DNA of 64,000 nucleotides, taken from NCBI RefSeq assembly GCF_041320705.1, contig NZ_JBGGTQ010000003.1:186001-250000 (forward strand). The letters are read 5' to 3'. This DNA comes from Kineococcus mangrovi (GTDB taxonomy: Bacteria > Actinomycetota > Actinomycetes > Actinomycetales > Kineococcaceae). Below the pieces are notes generated by a model. It ran no database searches. It saw nothing but the letters and a program-made list of their open reading frames with translations, and was not told where the DNA came from. The position numbers were made by a program, and so were the translations under genes. This document shows, in pieces, positions 27,832 through 41,080 of the stretch (its first letter is position 1; each line of letters begins with the position of its first letter).

Positions 27832-29172
27832 ATGAACCGCCCCAGCACCGAATCCGAGTACCTCGCCGGCCTCGTGCCCGCGTCCGCCGGCCGGCACGGC
27901 TTCAGCCGCCGGTCGATGCTGCGCGGCTCGCTCCTGGCCGCCGGGCTCCCCGCTCTGCTCGCCGCGTGCGGCGACGGGGGCGGATCCGGCGGTGGGGGTG
28001 GAGGTGGGGGCGAGGTGACCCTGGGTTCCAACTTCTCCGACGAGGTGCCCCTGAAGACCATGAACGCCATGGTGGCGGCCGCGGAGGAGCAGCAGGACAT
28101 CTCGGTCAAGCTCAACACGATCGACCACACGACCTTCCAGAACAACATCAACAACTACCTGCAGGGCAGCCCCGACGACGTCTTCTCGTGGTTCGCCGGC
28201 TACCGGATGCAGTTCTTCGCGGCCCAAGGGCTGGCGTCGGACATCTCCGACATCTGGGAGACGATCGGCTCGGACTACACCGAGGCGTTCAAGAAGGCCT
28301 CGACCGGTGAGGACGGCAAGCAGTACTTCGTCCCCACCACGTACGGGCCGTGGGCGGTCTTCTACCGCAAGTCCCTGTGGCAGGAGCGGGGCTACCAGGC
28401 CCCCGAGACCCTGGACGAGATGAAGACCCTCGCCACGCAGATGCAGCAGGACGGTCTGGTCCCCCTCGCGTTCGCCGACAAGGAGGGCTGGCCGGCGATG
28501 GGCACGTTCGACCAGCTCAACATGCGCCTCAACGGCTACCAGTTCCACGTCGACCTCATGGCCGGCGAGGAGTCCTGGACCGACCCGAAGGTCAAGAACG
28601 TGTTCGACACCTGGCGCGGGCTGTTGCCGCTCTCCCAGTCCGACTCCCTGGGGCGCACCTGGCAGGAGGCGGCGACCGGGATCGTCAACAAGACGTCCGG
28701 CATGATGGTCATCGGGTCCTTCATCAGCCAGCAGTTCGACGAGGCCGACCAGGACGACATCGACTTCTTCAACTTCCCGGAGATCGACCCCGCCATCGGC
28801 GCCGACGCCGTGGAGGCCCCCATCGACGGCTTCATGATGTCCGAGCGCCCCCGCAACGAGGACGGCGCCAGGGAGCTGCTCCTCTACCTGGGCTCCCCGG
28901 AGAACGGCGTGGTCCAGACGACGAACGACCCGTCGGGGATCGCGGCGAACACCGAGTCGGACAGGTCGCACTACACCGAGCTGCAGAAGAAGTGCGCCGA
29001 CTTCGTCGCGAACGCGAAGTCCATCTCGCAGTTCATGGACCGCGACACCCGTCCGGACTTCGCCTCGACGGTCATGATCCCCTCGCTGCAGTCGTTCATC
29101 CAGAACCCGAACGACATCGACGGGCTCTGCACCCAGATCGAGAACCAGAAGAAGAGCATCTTCACCTCCTGA
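27832..29172 (+). CDS. ABC sugar-binding lipoprotein (system 1)
   Basis: A 446-residue CUT1-family extracellular solute-binding protein. The N-terminus has a twin-arginine-like SRRSMLRGSLLAAGLPALLAAC with lipobox LAAC at about residue 43, followed by a glycine-rich linker, so it is exported and lipid-anchored. The mature domain has typical blocks such as LQGSPDDVFSWFAGYRMQFF, VPTTYGPWAVFYRKSLW and MMVIGSFISQQF. GAAGGAG precedes the ATG. It is the first gene of the operon with two permeases and a beta-galactosidase, so a galactoside ligand is likely. Confidence 0.92.
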   Translation: MNRPSTESEYLAGLVPASAGRHGFSRRSMLRGSLLAAGLPALLAACGDGGGSGGGGGGGGEVTLGSNFSDEVPLKTMNAMVAAAEEQQDISVKLNTIDHTTFQNNINNYLQGSPDDVFSWFAGYRMQFFAAQGLASDISDIWETIGSDYTEAFKKASTGEDGKQYFVPTTYGPWAVFYRKSLWQERGYQAPETLDEMKTLATQMQQDGLVPLAFADKEGWPAMGTFDQLNMRLNGYQFHVDLMAGEESWTDPKVKNVFDTWRGLLPLSQSDSLGRTWQEAATGIVNKTSGMMVIGSFISQQFDEADQDDIDFFNFPEIDPAIGADAVEAPIDGFMMSERPRNEDGARELLLYLGSPENGVVQTTNDPSGIAANTESDRSHYTELQKKCADFVANAKSISQFMDRDTRPDFASTVMIPSLQSFIQNPNDIDGLCTQIENQKKSIFTS

Positions 29173-29182
29173 AGGAGCGCCC

Positions 29183-30144
29183 GTGTCGTCCCCCGACCTG
29201 CCGCTCGCGGCCCCGCAGACGGCGCACCCCGCGCCGTCCGCGGGGTCCCACGAGAGCTCCGGCAAGAACCAGCGCGTCCGGCGTCTGACCGGCCGCGACC
29301 GCCTCGTCGTCGTCCTCATGGTGGCCATCCCCACCGTCGTGGTCGTCGGTCTCATCTGGCTGCCGGCGATCGCCTCGGTGCTGCTGTCGTTCACCGACTG
29401 GAACGGTGTCGGTTCGCTCGCGGACGCGAAGGTGATCGGCCTGCAGAACTACACCGACGTCTTCACGATCTACCCGCCCTTCAAGCCGGCGGTCGAGCAC
29501 AACCTGCTCTGGCTCGTCGTGATGTTCGTCGTGGCGACCCCGCTCGGGATCCTCTTCGCGGTCCTCATCGACAAGGAGCTCAAGGGCAGCCGGTTCTACC
29601 AGACCGCCCTCTACCTGCCCGTCGTGCTGTCGCTGGCCCTCATCGGTTTCATCTGGCAGCTCATGTACTCCCGCGACCAGGGCCTCATCAACGCGGTCCT
29701 GGGCACCCAGGTCGACTTCTACGGAGACCCGCGGTGGAACATCTGGGCGGCGCTGTTCGCGACGTGCTGGCGGCAGGTCGGGTACGTCATGCTGCTCTAC
29801 TTGGCCGGGCTGAAGGGGGTGGACGCCTCCTTGAAGGAGGCGGCGCAGATGGACGGCGCCAACCAGGTCCAGACGTTCTTCCGGATCGTCTTCCCGGTGA
29901 TGCGCCCCATCAACATCATCGTGCTGGTCATCACGGTCATCGAGTCGCTGCGCGCCTTCGACCTGGTCTGGATCATCAACCAGGGCCGCAACGGCCTCGA
30001 GCTGCTCGCGACCCTGGTCACCGCGAACATCGTGGGCGAGGCGAGCCGCATCGGCTTCGGGTCCGCCCTGGCGACGATCATGCTGCTGATCTCGCTGGTG
30101 TTCATCAGCATCTACCTGACGGTCGTCATGCGGGAGGACGAACG

Positions 30145-30148
<4 letters not shown>
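29183..30148 (+). CDS. ABC sugar permease (MalF/UgpA type, system 1)
   Basis: A 321-residue inner-membrane permease with six hydrophobic segments and a polar N-terminus of about 40 residues. The EAA loop that contacts the ATPase reads EAAQMDGANQVQTFFRIVFP. It starts 10 bp after the binding protein and overlaps the next permease (ATGA). No ATPase gene is in the operon. Confidence 0.93.
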
Positions 30149-34013
<3,865 letters not shown>

Positions 34014-34047
34014 CCGGTCCGGGGTCGACCGGCGGTCCGGGCGGACG

Positions 34048-35211
34048 TCAACGGCGCGAGCCGAGGACGAACGTCCGGATCGCCGTCACCGCCGCGCCCC
34101 GGGCCCACTCGGCGAACCCCGTGAGCTGCACGTCCACGGGGAGCCCGTCGGCGAGCGGGTTCCGCCCCGCGCGCAGTCCCGCGTCGAGGGCGACCCGCCC
34201 CACCTCGGCCAGCCGCGCGTTCTCGCCCGAGACGACGATGCGCTCGGGCATCGTGAAGTTCCCGACCGCCGCGAGCAGGGTCCCCAGCGACCGCGCGGCG
34301 TCGTCGACCACCCTGCGGGCCAGCGGTTCCCCCCGCTCGGCGAGGTCCAGCACCTCGGGCACGGTGACGGGCCTGCGCAGCGCGAGACCGGCGCGTGCGG
34401 TGAGCGCCCCGGTGGTCAGGACCGCCTCGGCGCACCCCACGTGCCCGGCCGGGCACAGCGGTCCGTGCGAGTCCAGCGGGTGGTGGCCGAGCAACCCGAC
34501 ACCGGAGTCGGGGCGGTCGACCACCTGGTCGTGCACGACGAGGCCGTAGCCGATCCCCATGCCCACGACCACGACGGCGAAGTGCCCGCAGCGGCGGGCC
34601 GACCCGAACCACTGCTCGGCCCGGGTGAGGGACAGCACGTCGTTGTCGACCACGACCGGGACGCCGAGGAGGTCCTCGAGCGGACCGCCGAACGGCACGT
34701 CCTCCCAGCCGAGGTAGCGCGCGCTGTCGACGACGCCGTCCGCCCCGACCTTGCCCCCCAGGCCGACCCCCACGGCGCGCACCGGCCGGGGGTCGAGGGC
34801 GTTGAGCTCGCCGACGAGCGCGGCGACCGTCCGGGCCACGTGCGCGGGGGAGCGGTCCGTCAGGGACACCTCCCGCGAGGCGACCACCTCGGCCCGCAGC
34901 GTCGTCAGGACCGCGTGGACGGTGTCGGCCGTGAGCTTGACCCCGACGAAACCGTCGCGGGCGTCGTCGACGTCGAGCGGCCGGGTCAGGCGGCCGGACG
35001 CCGGGTCGAAGACACCACGGGTCTCGACCAGGAGCCCGGAGTCCAGCAGGGGTCTGGACAGGCGAGTGAGGCTGCCCGCGGACAGGTCGAGCCGGCGCGC
35101 GAGCTCGCTGCGGGGCAGGGGCCCGTCGAGCAGCACCTCGAGGGCGATGCTGTGCGCCGCGCCCGCCAGCGGTGTCCACGTCGACCTCCGGGCCTGCGCG
35201 TCCAGGCTCAT
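34048..35211 (-). CDS. ROK family transcriptional regulator (copy 2)
   Basis: A 387-residue ROK repressor paralogous to the one at 24053-25207. The winged-helix block (GAAHSIALEVLLDGPLPRSE and ARRLDLSAGSLTRLSRPLLD) is nearly the same, while the sugar-binding half is more divergent. The zinc pattern GPLCPAGHVGC and the end TEWARGAAVTAIRTFVLG are present in both. The ATG at 35211 has GGAGG 5-6 nt upstream. The gene is convergent with lacZ (34 bp apart) and divergent from the second ABC operon, which it probably represses. Confidence 0.88.
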   Translation of the reverse strand: MSLDAQARRSTWTPLAGAAHSIALEVLLDGPLPRSELARRLDLSAGSLTRLSRPLLDSGLLVETRGVFDPASGRLTRPLDVDDARDGFVGVKLTADTVHAVLTTLRAEVVASREVSLTDRSPAHVARTVAALVGELNALDPRPVRAVGVGLGGKVGADGVVDSARYLGWEDVPFGGPLEDLLGVPVVVDNDVLSLTRAEQWFGSARRCGHFAVVVVGMGIGYGLVVHDQVVDRPDSGVGLLGHHPLDSHGPLCPAGHVGCAEAVLTTGALTARAGLALRRPVTVPEVLDLAERGEPLARRVVDDAARSLGTLLAAVGNFTMPERIVVSGENARLAEVGRVALDAGLRAGRNPLADGLPVDVQLTGFAEWARGAAVTAIRTFVLGSRR

Positions 35212-35292
35212 GCGCACCTCCTCCCGCGCTGTCGGCGCCGACCGCCGACCCCGGCTCGATCCAGCGCGGATCGTGCGGTCCGCACGCTAGCC

Positions 35293-35406
35293 GACTTCCG
35301 CCGCAGAAGTCGCAGCCCGTCGCGATTCCGCACCTCGGGAGCATCACGATCCGGTGTTGCTTCCCAGGAGACTGTTGACGGCTCGTTGTGTATTGCCGTA
35401 GAACTC
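35293..35406 (+). promoter_or_regulatory. Promoter and operator region of the second ABC operon
   Basis: A perfect inverted repeat GACTTC (35293-35298) / GAAGTC (35306-35311), then TTGACG (35375-35380) and TAGAAC (35399-35404) with an 18-bp spacer. CGTAGAACTC at 35397-35406 matches the core of the sites at 25368 and 27686. The whole 295-bp gap (35212-35506) holds no gene; its 3' end carries the Shine-Dalgarno GAGAAGG. Confidence 0.6.
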
Positions 35407-35506
35407 ACAGCACACGAGAAGCCCGGTCCACGACGACGTGTCCACGGAGATCAAGTGCACCCCACCCTCCCCTCGTCCCCCGCCCACCCCGAGAAGGCCT
35501 GAGCCC

Positions 35507-36451
35507 ATGGCGCTCACGAGCAGGAACGCGCGGACGGGGGGCGTGTCCGTCTCCGGGCAGGCGCTGCGTCCCGACGTGAACGGCACCCGGCGCGAGCGGC
35601 TGACCGCCCTCGCCTTCGTCGCCCCGGCGCTGCTGGGGTTCACCGTCTTCTACTTCTGGCCCACGCTGCGGGGCCTGTACTACAGCCTCACCGAGTTCGA
35701 CTTCTTCAGCCCGCCGCGGTTCGTCGGCCTGGACAACTACGCCGCGCTGTTCTCGGACGCCATCTTCTGGAACGCCATGAAGGTGACGGTGCAGTACGTC
35801 GTCATCAACATCGGCACCCAGACGGTCCTCGCGCTGCTGCTGGCCGTGCTGCTGCACCGCCTCACCCGTTCGATCGTCGTCCGCAGCATCGTCCTGCTGC
35901 CGTACCTCATCTCGAACGTCGTCGTGGCGCTCGTCTTCTACTGGATGCTCGACGCGCAGATCGGCATCACGAACCAGGCGCTGACCTTCCTGGGGCTGGA
36001 CGCCGTGCCGTTCTTCGGCTCCCAGGACTGGGCCATCCCGACGATCGCCTTCATCAACACCTGGCGCCACCTGGGCTACACCGCGCTGCTCCTGTTCGCG
36101 GGGATGCTGATGATCCCCGGCGACGTCTACGAGGCCGGCCGCGTCGACGGCGCGTCGGAGTGGAAGATGTTCTGGCGCATCACGTTGCCGCTGCTGCGTC
36201 CCATCCTCGCGCTCGTCCTGGTCATCACGGTCATCGGCTCGTTCCAGGCCTTCGACACCGTCGCGGTGACGACGGCCGGGGGCCCGGGGGACGCGACCCG
36301 GGTCATCCAGTACTACATCTTCGACCTCGCCTTCCAGCGGTACCAGTACGGGTACGCCTCGGCGGTCTCGGTCGTCCTCTTCCTCATCCTCGCCGTCGTC
36401 GCCTTCGTCCAGCTCCGGCTGATGCGGGCCGACGAGTCCGACGTCGCCTGA
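35507..36451 (+). CDS. ABC sugar permease (MalF type, system 2)
   Basis: A 314-residue permease with six hydrophobic segments and EAA loop EAGRVDGASEWKMFWRITLP, where the second Ala of EAA is Gly. The ATG at 35507 follows GAGAAGG; an in-frame upstream GTG at 35438 would add a proline-rich, membrane-unfriendly extension and is not used. First gene of the second CUT1 operon, in which the binding protein comes last rather than first. Confidence 0.92.
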   Translation: MALTSRNARTGGVSVSGQALRPDVNGTRRERLTALAFVAPALLGFTVFYFWPTLRGLYYSLTEFDFFSPPRFVGLDNYAALFSDAIFWNAMKVTVQYVVINIGTQTVLALLLAVLLHRLTRSIVVRSIVLLPYLISNVVVALVFYWMLDAQIGITNQALTFLGLDAVPFFGSQDWAIPTIAFINTWRHLGYTALLLFAGMLMIPGDVYEAGRVDGASEWKMFWRITLPLLRPILALVLVITVIGSFQAFDTVAVTTAGGPGDATRVIQYYIFDLAFQRYQYGYASAVSVVLFLILAVVAFVQLRLMRADESDVA

Positions 36452-36475
36452 GCGACCGAGACCACCGGAGACGTC

Positions 36476-37420
36476 ATGGCCACCACCGCCACCACGTTCG
36501 ACGAGGCCGTCGCGGTCTCGAAGCCCACCGGAGGAGCCCGTCGCGGCCGTCCGAACCCGGGTCGGGTCCTCGCCTGGACCGCGCTCGGCCTCATCATGGC
36601 CGCGACCCTGTTCCCCTTCTACTGGATGCTGCGCACGGCCTTCTCCAACGGGGCCTACCTGGCGACCGAGCCGGCCAACCTCCTCCCGGTCGAGACGACC
36701 TGGGGTGCCTTCGAGCGCGTCCTGGGACTGGCGACCACGGAGGAGGCGCAGGCCCAGGCCGGGTCCGGTGCCTCGGTGAGCATCTTCAGGGCCCTGCTGA
36801 ACTCGGTCCTCGTCGCCTCGCTCATCACCGCCGGCCAGGTCTTCTTCGGCGCGATGGCCGCGTACGCGTTCTCGCGGTTGCGCTGGCCGGGCCGCAACAC
36901 GGTGTTCTTCATCTTCCTCACCGCGCTCATGGTGCCCCCGATCTTCACCCAGCTGCCGAACTTCCTGCTCATGCGCGATCTGGGTCTGCTGAGCTCGTAC
37001 ACCGCCATCGTCCTGCCGTTCTTCTTCATGACGCCGTTCGCCATCTTCTTCCTGCGGCAGTTCTTCCTCGGCATCCCGAGGGAGGTCGAGGAAGCAGCTC
37101 GTCTGGACGGCGCCGGGGCCGTCGGCCGGTTCTTCCGCGTCATCCTCCCGATGGCCTCCGGTCCGCTCGTGACGCTGACGATCCTGCAGTACATCCAGGC
37201 CTGGGGTGAGTACCTGTGGCCCCTGCTGGTCGCCTCCGACCGGGACCACCGCGTCCTCACCGTCGCCCTGGCCGTCTTCCGCTCGCAGACGCCGCAGGGG
37301 GCTCCGGACTGGGCCGGGCTCATGGCCGCGACGCTGCTGGCGGCGCTGCCGGTCGTCATCCTGTTCGCGGTCTTCAGCCGCAAGATCGTGAACTCCATCG
37401 GTTTCTCCGGGATCAAGTGA
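36476..37420 (+). CDS. ABC sugar permease (MalG type, system 2)
   Basis: A 314-residue permease with six membrane segments and EAA loop EAARLDGAGAVGRFFRVILP. The extracellular loop between the first two membrane segments is longer than usual (about residues 60-100, including TTEEAQAQAGSGASVS). It follows its partner by 24 bp and is followed by the binding protein. Confidence 0.92.
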   Translation: MATTATTFDEAVAVSKPTGGARRGRPNPGRVLAWTALGLIMAATLFPFYWMLRTAFSNGAYLATEPANLLPVETTWGAFERVLGLATTEEAQAQAGSGASVSIFRALLNSVLVASLITAGQVFFGAMAAYAFSRLRWPGRNTVFFIFLTALMVPPIFTQLPNFLLMRDLGLLSSYTAIVLPFFFMTPFAIFFLRQFFLGIPREVEEAARLDGAGAVGRFFRVILPMASGPLVTLTILQYIQAWGEYLWPLLVASDRDHRVLTVALAVFRSQTPQGAPDWAGLMAATLLAALPVVILFAVFSRKIVNSIGFSGIK

Positions 37421-37428
37421 GGTCTGCC

Positions 37429-38805
37429 GTGCCGTTCTCCACCCGAATCTCTGCCCGGCTGCGCACCGCCGTCGCCTCGGTCGGCGCCGTCGCGGTGCTG
37501 TCCGCCTGCGGCACCTACGGCGTCGACCCCGGCGCGGACGGCGAGACGGGCACCGTCACCTACTGGCTCTGGGAGTCCGCGCAGCTGCCGGCCTACCAGC
37601 AGTGCGCGAACGACTTCCAGGTGCAGAACCCGGACATCGACATCCAGATCGAGCAGTTCGGCTGGGAGGACTACTGGAACAAGCTGTTCACGGGCTTCGT
37701 CGCCAACTCCGCCCCGGACGTCTTCGCCGACCACACCCAGCGTTACGGCGAGTTCGCCGAGCGCGGGCTCATCGTGCCCATCGACGAGCAGGTCGAAGCG
37801 GCCGGCATCGACCTCGGCAAGTACGTCGAGGGCACGACGGACCTGTGGATCGGCCCGGACGGCAAGCGCTACGGCCTGCCGAAGGACTTCGACACCATCG
37901 GCCTGTTCTACAACGAGGCGATGACGCAGGAGGCCGGCATCTCGCGGCAGGACATGGAGACCCTGACGTGGAACCCGCAGGACGGGGGCACCTACGAGCA
38001 GGTCATCGCGCACCTGACCGTCGACCAGAACGGCGTCCGCGGGGACGAACCCGGCTTCGACAAGTCCAGGATCCGGACGTACGGACTCGGCCTGGGCTCG
38101 GCCGGCGCCCCGTTCGGCCAGGTCGAGTGGAGCTACCTGGCGATGACCAACGGGTGGTCCTACGCCGACAAGGCGATGTGGGGCACCGACTTCCACTACG
38201 ACGACCCGAAGTTCAAGGAGACCTACGGGTGGTGGCGCGGGCTCATCGACAAGGGGTACATGCCGCCGCTGGCCTTCACCGAGGGCGGTGCCCCCGACCA
38301 GCAGATGCAGGCGGGCCGGTACGCGATCGTCAGCGAGGGGTCCTGGCAGACGGCCAACTACGGGAACCTGCAGGGGGTCGACCTGGCTCTCGCCCCGACC
38401 CCGATCGGTCCGTCGGGCCAGCGATCGGCCATGCAGAACTCCCTCGCCGACTCCATCTCGACCTCCTCGCAGGTCAAGGGGGCGGCGTGGAAGTGGGTCG
38501 AGTACCTCTCCTCGGTGGAGTGCCAGTCGGTCGTGGCGCAGGCGGGGGTCGTGATGCCCGCGATCGCCAGCACCGTCGAGACGTCCAAGGAGTCCCTGGG
38601 GCGGACGGGCTTCGACATCAGCGCCTTCACCGACCAGGTCGAGCAGGGAACCACCTTCCCCTACCCGGCCGTCCTCAACGGGGCCGAGTTCCAGAGCATC
38701 ATGGGCTCGACCATGGACAACGTCATGGCGTTCAACACCGACCTCGACGCCTTCGACGCGGCCAACGAGCGGGTCAACGCCCTCTTCACGGCCCCGCAGG
38801 AGTGA
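37429..38805 (+). CDS. ABC sugar-binding lipoprotein (system 2)
   Basis: A 458-residue solute-binding lipoprotein: basic n-region (RISARLR), hydrophobic core and lipobox LSAC near residue 25, then a CUT1-type domain (YWLWESAQLPAYQQCANDF, ...FDTIGLFYNEAM, SEGSWQTANY). GTG at 37429 has TGAGG 7 nt upstream; an in-frame GTG at 37417 that overlaps the permease stop is also possible. Placed before a GH4 and a GH27 gene; an alpha-galactoside ligand is inferred. The last 20 bp overlap the convergent AraC gene. Confidence 0.92.
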   Translation: MPFSTRISARLRTAVASVGAVAVLSACGTYGVDPGADGETGTVTYWLWESAQLPAYQQCANDFQVQNPDIDIQIEQFGWEDYWNKLFTGFVANSAPDVFADHTQRYGEFAERGLIVPIDEQVEAAGIDLGKYVEGTTDLWIGPDGKRYGLPKDFDTIGLFYNEAMTQEAGISRQDMETLTWNPQDGGTYEQVIAHLTVDQNGVRGDEPGFDKSRIRTYGLGLGSAGAPFGQVEWSYLAMTNGWSYADKAMWGTDFHYDDPKFKETYGWWRGLIDKGYMPPLAFTEGGAPDQQMQAGRYAIVSEGSWQTANYGNLQGVDLALAPTPIGPSGQRSAMQNSLADSISTSSQVKGAAWKWVEYLSSVECQSVVAQAGVVMPAIASTVETSKESLGRTGFDISAFTDQVEQGTTFPYPAVLNGAEFQSIMGSTMDNVMAFNTDLDAFDAANERVNALFTAPQE

Positions 38806-39622
38806 CGGCGCGGGTGGCGCGGTAGGCGCCGGGGGAGCAGCCGCAGGCCTTCGAGAAGTGGGCGTACAGGCTGCTCCCCGACCCGAACCCGGCCGCGTGG
38901 GCGACGGCTGCCGTCGTCATCGTGGTCGTCAGCAGCAGGCGTTGCGCCTCGGCGATCCGGTGCCGCAGCAGCTGCTCGCCCAGCGTCACCCCGACGGTCG
39001 AGCGGAAGAGGGTCGTCGCGTAGTTGGGGTTGAGGTTCGCGGCCCGGGCGATGTCCGCCGCGGAGATGCCGGACCGGAAGTTCTCGGCCGTGAAGCGGGC
39101 CATCCGCGCCACGGGGCGCAGGTCGGCCCGCGACCCCGGAGCGGTGTCCGCGGGAGCGGGTCCGGCCGACCCCTCGGCTGCCAGGATCCTCAGCAGCAGA
39201 GCCTGACCCTCCAGCAGCACGGCCCCGGTGTCCGCGCCCGCGGCCAGGTCCCGCTGCCAGGTCCCGAACTGGGCGACGACGTGGTCGCCGACGGCGGCCG
39301 TGGGCACGACAACCACCCCGTGCGAGACGATGCGCGCCGCGGCGCCCTCGGGCAGCGACCAGCGCAGCACGGTGCTGAGCGGCAGGTGGACCCAGCAGAT
39401 GTCGCTGTCGCGCGGTTCGTCCTGCCGGGCCAGGCGGTGCGGGACGGCCGCCCAGAAGAGCGCGGTGTGTCCTTCCGGGACGGTCGTCCGGCGCCCGCCG
39501 ATGAGGTACTCCAGCGACCCGCGGACCGCCACGTTCACCTCCACGTCGTCGTGGCGGTGGAACTCCCGCATGGGCGGGGCGGAACCCCGGTGCACCCACA
39601 GGGCCGGTTCGGCGGTTTCCAC
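38786..39622 (-). CDS. AraC family transcriptional regulator with cupin sensor
   Basis: A 278-residue regulator. The N-terminal cupin-like sugar sensor shows FHRHDDVEVNVAVRGSLEYLIGG, and the C-terminal AraC domain has ISAADIARAANLNPNYATTLFRS and the second helix-turn-helix AVAHAAGFGSGSSLYAHFSKACGCSPGAYR. GTG at 39622 is chosen because a TACCGT box ends 7 nt before it; GTG at 39631 is also in frame. It is divergent from the GH4 gene (84 bp) and is the likely activator of the alpha-galactosidase genes. Confidence 0.85.
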   Translation of the reverse strand: METAEPALWVHRGSAPPMREFHRHDDVEVNVAVRGSLEYLIGGRRTTVPEGHTALFWAAVPHRLARQDEPRDSDICWVHLPLSTVLRWSLPEGAAARIVSHGVVVVPTAAVGDHVVAQFGTWQRDLAAGADTGAVLLEGQALLLRILAAEGSAGPAPADTAPGSRADLRPVARMARFTAENFRSGISAADIARAANLNPNYATTLFRSTVGVTLGEQLLRHRIAEAQRLLLTTTMTTAAVAHAAGFGSGSSLYAHFSKACGCSPGAYRATRAVTPAGP

Positions 39623-39629
39623 GCAGCCC

Positions 39630-39635
39630 ACGGTA
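39630..39635 (-). promoter_or_regulatory. Candidate -10 box (TACCGT) of the AraC gene
   Basis: On the minus strand TACCGT is followed by seven bases and then GTG, and it supports the start at 39622. Confidence 0.4.
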
Positions 39636-39694
39636 CCTGAGGATCCTGGAAGGTTTGGTGCGGTTCCCGGACGCGTCCCGACGGGTTCGGAGCC

Positions 39695-39700
39695 TAGCCT
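39695..39700 (+). promoter_or_regulatory. Candidate -10 box (TAGCCT) of the GH4 gene
   Basis: TAGCCT ends 6 nt before the ATG at 39707. No separate 5' untranslated region would remain. Confidence 0.5.
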
Positions 39701-39706
39701 GGAGCC

Positions 39707-41080
39707 ATGACGCAGAGCCCCAAGATCACCATCATCGGCGCCGGTGGTTTCGTCTTCCCGTTCCGCCTCATCGGCGACATCCTCAGCTTCCCGGCCCTGC
39801 GCTCGGCCCGGCTGTGCCTCATGGACGTCCGTGAGGACAAGCTCGGGCCCGTGGCCGACGCGGCGCGCAAGCTCGTCGCCCACCACGGGTTCGACGCCGA
39901 GGTCGAGGAGACGACCGACCGGCGGGCAGCCCTCGACGGGGCCGACTTCGTCATCATCACCTTCCAGGTGGGCGGCGTCGAGGCGTACAAGGACGACGTC
40001 CTCATCCCGCGCCGGTACGGGATCGACCAGACCGTCGGCGACACCGTCGGCCCCGGCGGCGTGTTCCGCTTCCTGCGGTCCGTCCCCGCCTACGAGGCCA
40101 TCGCGGCCGACGCGCTCGAGGTCTGCCCCGGTGCGGTCTTCATCAACTACGCCAACCCGATGGCGATGGCCACGGCGTTCCTCAACGCCAAGGGCCTGAA
40201 GACCGTCGGGCTGTGCCACAGCGTGCAGGGGACGACCCGCATGCTCGCGCGCACGCTCGACGTCCCCTACGACGAGGTGAACTACCTCTCCGCCGGCATC
40301 AACCACCAGGCGTGGGTCCTGAGGTTCCGCCGCGGGCAGGAGGACCTCTACCCCCGCCTGCGCGAGGTCATGAACGAGAAGCACGTGGCGGGTCGCGGTG
40401 CGCACGAGCTCGCCGGCGACGACGGGGACCACAGCGAGGCCGCCCAGGCCGCCAGCACCTACGAGGGTGGCAACGAGCAGGTCCGCACCACGCTGATGAA
40501 CGCCTTCGGCTACTTCGAGACCGAGTCCAGCCACCACGCCTCGGAGTACCTGCCGTACTTCCGCAAGAACCCCGAGATGGTCGAGCACTACATCCCCGAA
40601 CGGTGGGACTACTACGAGATCTGCGTCGGCCACGACGACCAGGGCGACATCGACACCCAGCTCGCCAAGCTGAAGGAGGAGCTGGCCCCGAGCGTCGAGT
40701 ACGGCGCCTCGATCGTGAACTCGGTGGTGACGGGCGTCCCGAGCGTCGTCTACGGCAACGTCCCGAACGCGCCCGGGGTCATCTCCAACCTCCCGGCCGA
40801 CGCGTGCGTCGAGGTGCCGTGCCTCGTCGACGAGAACGGCGTGCAGCCCACCTCCATCGGCGAGCTGCCGCTGCAGCTGGCCGCCCTGAACCGGACCAAC
40901 GTCAACGTGCAGACGCTCGCCGTGCAGGCGGCCCTCACCGGGAACCGCGAGAACGTCTTCCACGCGGTGGCCGTCGACCCGCTGACGGCGGCGCTGCTCA
41001 CCCTGGAGCAGGCGCGGGACATGACCGAGGAACTGCTCACCGCGCACGCCGAGCGGCTGCCGGAGAACCTGCGCGCATGA
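39707..41080 (+). CDS. Alpha-galactosidase-like enzyme, GH4
   Basis: A 457-residue NAD- and Mn-dependent family 4 glycosidase, which cleaves by oxidation and elimination at C3/C2. The NAD-binding loop is KITIIGAGGFVFPF, and the metal site appears as NYANPMAMAT and LCHSVQG, with INHQAWVL supplying a His. The CHS motif is that of the alpha-galactosidase/glucuronidase branch of the family. It is cytoplasmic (no signal). It overlaps the GH27 gene by ATGA. Confidence 0.9.
   Translation: MTQSPKITIIGAGGFVFPFRLIGDILSFPALRSARLCLMDVREDKLGPVADAARKLVAHHGFDAEVEETTDRRAALDGADFVIITFQVGGVEAYKDDVLIPRRYGIDQTVGDTVGPGGVFRFLRSVPAYEAIAADALEVCPGAVFINYANPMAMATAFLNAKGLKTVGLCHSVQGTTRMLARTLDVPYDEVNYLSAGINHQAWVLRFRRGQEDLYPRLREVMNEKHVAGRGAHELAGDDGDHSEAAQAASTYEGGNEQVRTTLMNAFGYFETESSHHASEYLPYFRKNPEMVEHYIPERWDYYEICVGHDDQGDIDTQLAKLKEELAPSVEYGASIVNSVVTGVPSVVYGNVPNAPGVISNLPADACVEVPCLVDENGVQPTSIGELPLQLAALNRTNVNVQTLAVQAALTGNRENVFHAVAVDPLTAALLTLEQARDMTEELLTAHAERLPENLRA

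Noticed and set aside
34014-34047. Terminator between lacZ and the second ROK gene
   Set aside because: CCGGTC/GACCGG can pair, but the stem is only 6 bp in a sequence where such matches are frequent.
35438-35506. Upstream start for the system 2 MalF-type permease
   Set aside because: It adds a proline-rich stretch before the normal permease N-terminus, while the ATG at 35507 has its own ribosome site.
35405-37249. A 614-codon open frame on the minus strand
   Set aside because: It is antisense to two clear ABC permease genes and consists of low-complexity Arg/Asp/Glu-rich sequence, a codon-position artefact of high GC.
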